Source: Burkholderiales bacterium UBA4615 (GTDB lineage Bacteria > Pseudomonadota > Gammaproteobacteria > Burkholderiales > Burkholderiaceae_E). From it: a stretch of 24,483 nt of DNA. This document shows, one piece after another, positions 24,220 through 24,483 of the stretch. Made by a program: the position numbers and the translations under genes. Location of the stretch: contig DGIT01000147.1 of assembly GCA_002386465.1 (NCBI GenBank), forward strand, positions 1 to 24,483, read 5' to 3'. Numbering within the stretch: position 1 is the stretch's first letter; each line of letters opens with the position of its first letter. Under the pieces are notes generated by a model, which made no database searches, had not been told where the DNA came from, and saw only the letters and a program-made list of their open reading frames with translations.

Positions 24220-24483
24220 TCAGTCGCGCCGATCGGCATCCTGGGAGCGCGCGGCGGTTGCGCTCGCTGCGGACGATGATGCGGCAGTGTGCGACGCAGC
24301 CTGGTCACCTGGCTCGATCGGGGTTGCTGGCTGCGCCAGGACCCAGGTGATCACACCTGCGACGGTCGTGACCGCCCAGAAGGCCAGGAACGCGACCGAA
24401 TAGACGGTTTCACGACCGCTCTCGAACGTCAGTCCGAACAGATGGATGTCATGCGGATCAAACCCTGCAAAGACCAGGATCTC
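24220..24483 (-). CDS. Small membrane protein, C-terminal 87 residues (start beyond the window edge)
   Basis: The frame is open from the edge to TGA at 24220-24222. It encodes a polar segment FDPHDIHLFGLTFESGRE, then one clear transmembrane helix (VYSVAFLAFWAVTTVAGVI), then a hydrophilic Ala/Ser-rich tail ending in QDADRRD. I do not recognise a named family. Similar short proteins with a DIHLFG-like segment occur, as far as I recall, near cbb3 oxidase genes of Burkholderiales, but this is memory, not a search. Only 12 bases separate it from the TauE/SafE-like gene. The N-terminus is missing, so total length and topology are unknown. Confidence 0.6.
   Translation of the reverse strand, partial: EILVFAGFDPHDIHLFGLTFESGRETVYSVAFLAFWAVTTVAGVITWVLAQPATPIEPGDQAASHTAASSSAASATAARSQDADRRD

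Overview
The window is dense, high-G+C bacterial chromosome with no insertion sequence, phage gene, rRNA, tRNA or CRISPR array that I can see. Gene content suggests a betaproteobacterium, most likely Burkholderiales. The clues are an orphan Bug-type tricarboxylate-receptor protein, a malic enzyme fused to a phosphotransacetylase-like domain, a DUF1631 protein, an rsmE-tkt-gap-pgk neighbourhood, and an fnr/hemN pair beside a TauE/SafE-like membrane protein. This is inferred from family knowledge and gene order; no database was searched.

Region 1 (1-7389) is a catabolic cluster. After the start of a rhodanese-like gene (minus, cut by the edge) come three minus-strand genes: an enoyl-CoA hydratase-like protein, a periplasmic Bug solute receptor and a class V aminotransferase resembling serine-glyoxylate aminotransferase. 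Facing them are a GntR/FCD repressor and, overlapping it by ATGA, a 1052-residue FAD plus Fe-S dehydrogenase of the D-lactate/D-2-hydroxyacid (YdiJ) type. A palindrome in the divergent gap overlaps a predicted promoter -10 box. The simplest reading is a regulated 2-hydroxyacid/glyoxylate unit: uptake receptor, oxidation to a 2-oxoacid, then transamination.

Region 2 (7381-15932) is mixed. It holds a soluble hybrid histidine kinase, the malic enzyme, a DUF1631 protein, a secreted RNase of the RNase Sa/barnase type with its barstar-like inhibitor, a YidB-like (DUF937) protein with internal repeats, and the 16S rRNA methyltransferase RsmE.

Region 3 (16079-20990) is central carbon metabolism: transketolase, glyceraldehyde-3-phosphate dehydrogenase and phosphoglycerate kinase. 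An orphan Hpt phosphotransfer gene on the opposite strand splits this set. It could serve the hybrid kinase, which has no Hpt domain of its own.

Region 4 (20996-24483) is an oxygen-response segment. Oxygen-independent coproporphyrinogen oxidase (hemN) and fnr diverge around a near-consensus FNR box. A TauE/SafE-like membrane protein and the tail of a small membrane protein follow. In related bacteria this is the edge of the cbb3 oxidase cluster.

No gap between genes exceeds 300 bases; the longest is about 234 bases (8668-8901). I did not find a clearly new system. The best leads are a recurring layout with a -10-like hexamer 7-8 bases before the ATG, suggesting leaderless mRNAs (RNase, rsmE, hpt and possibly hemN), and the geometry of the shared FNR box.
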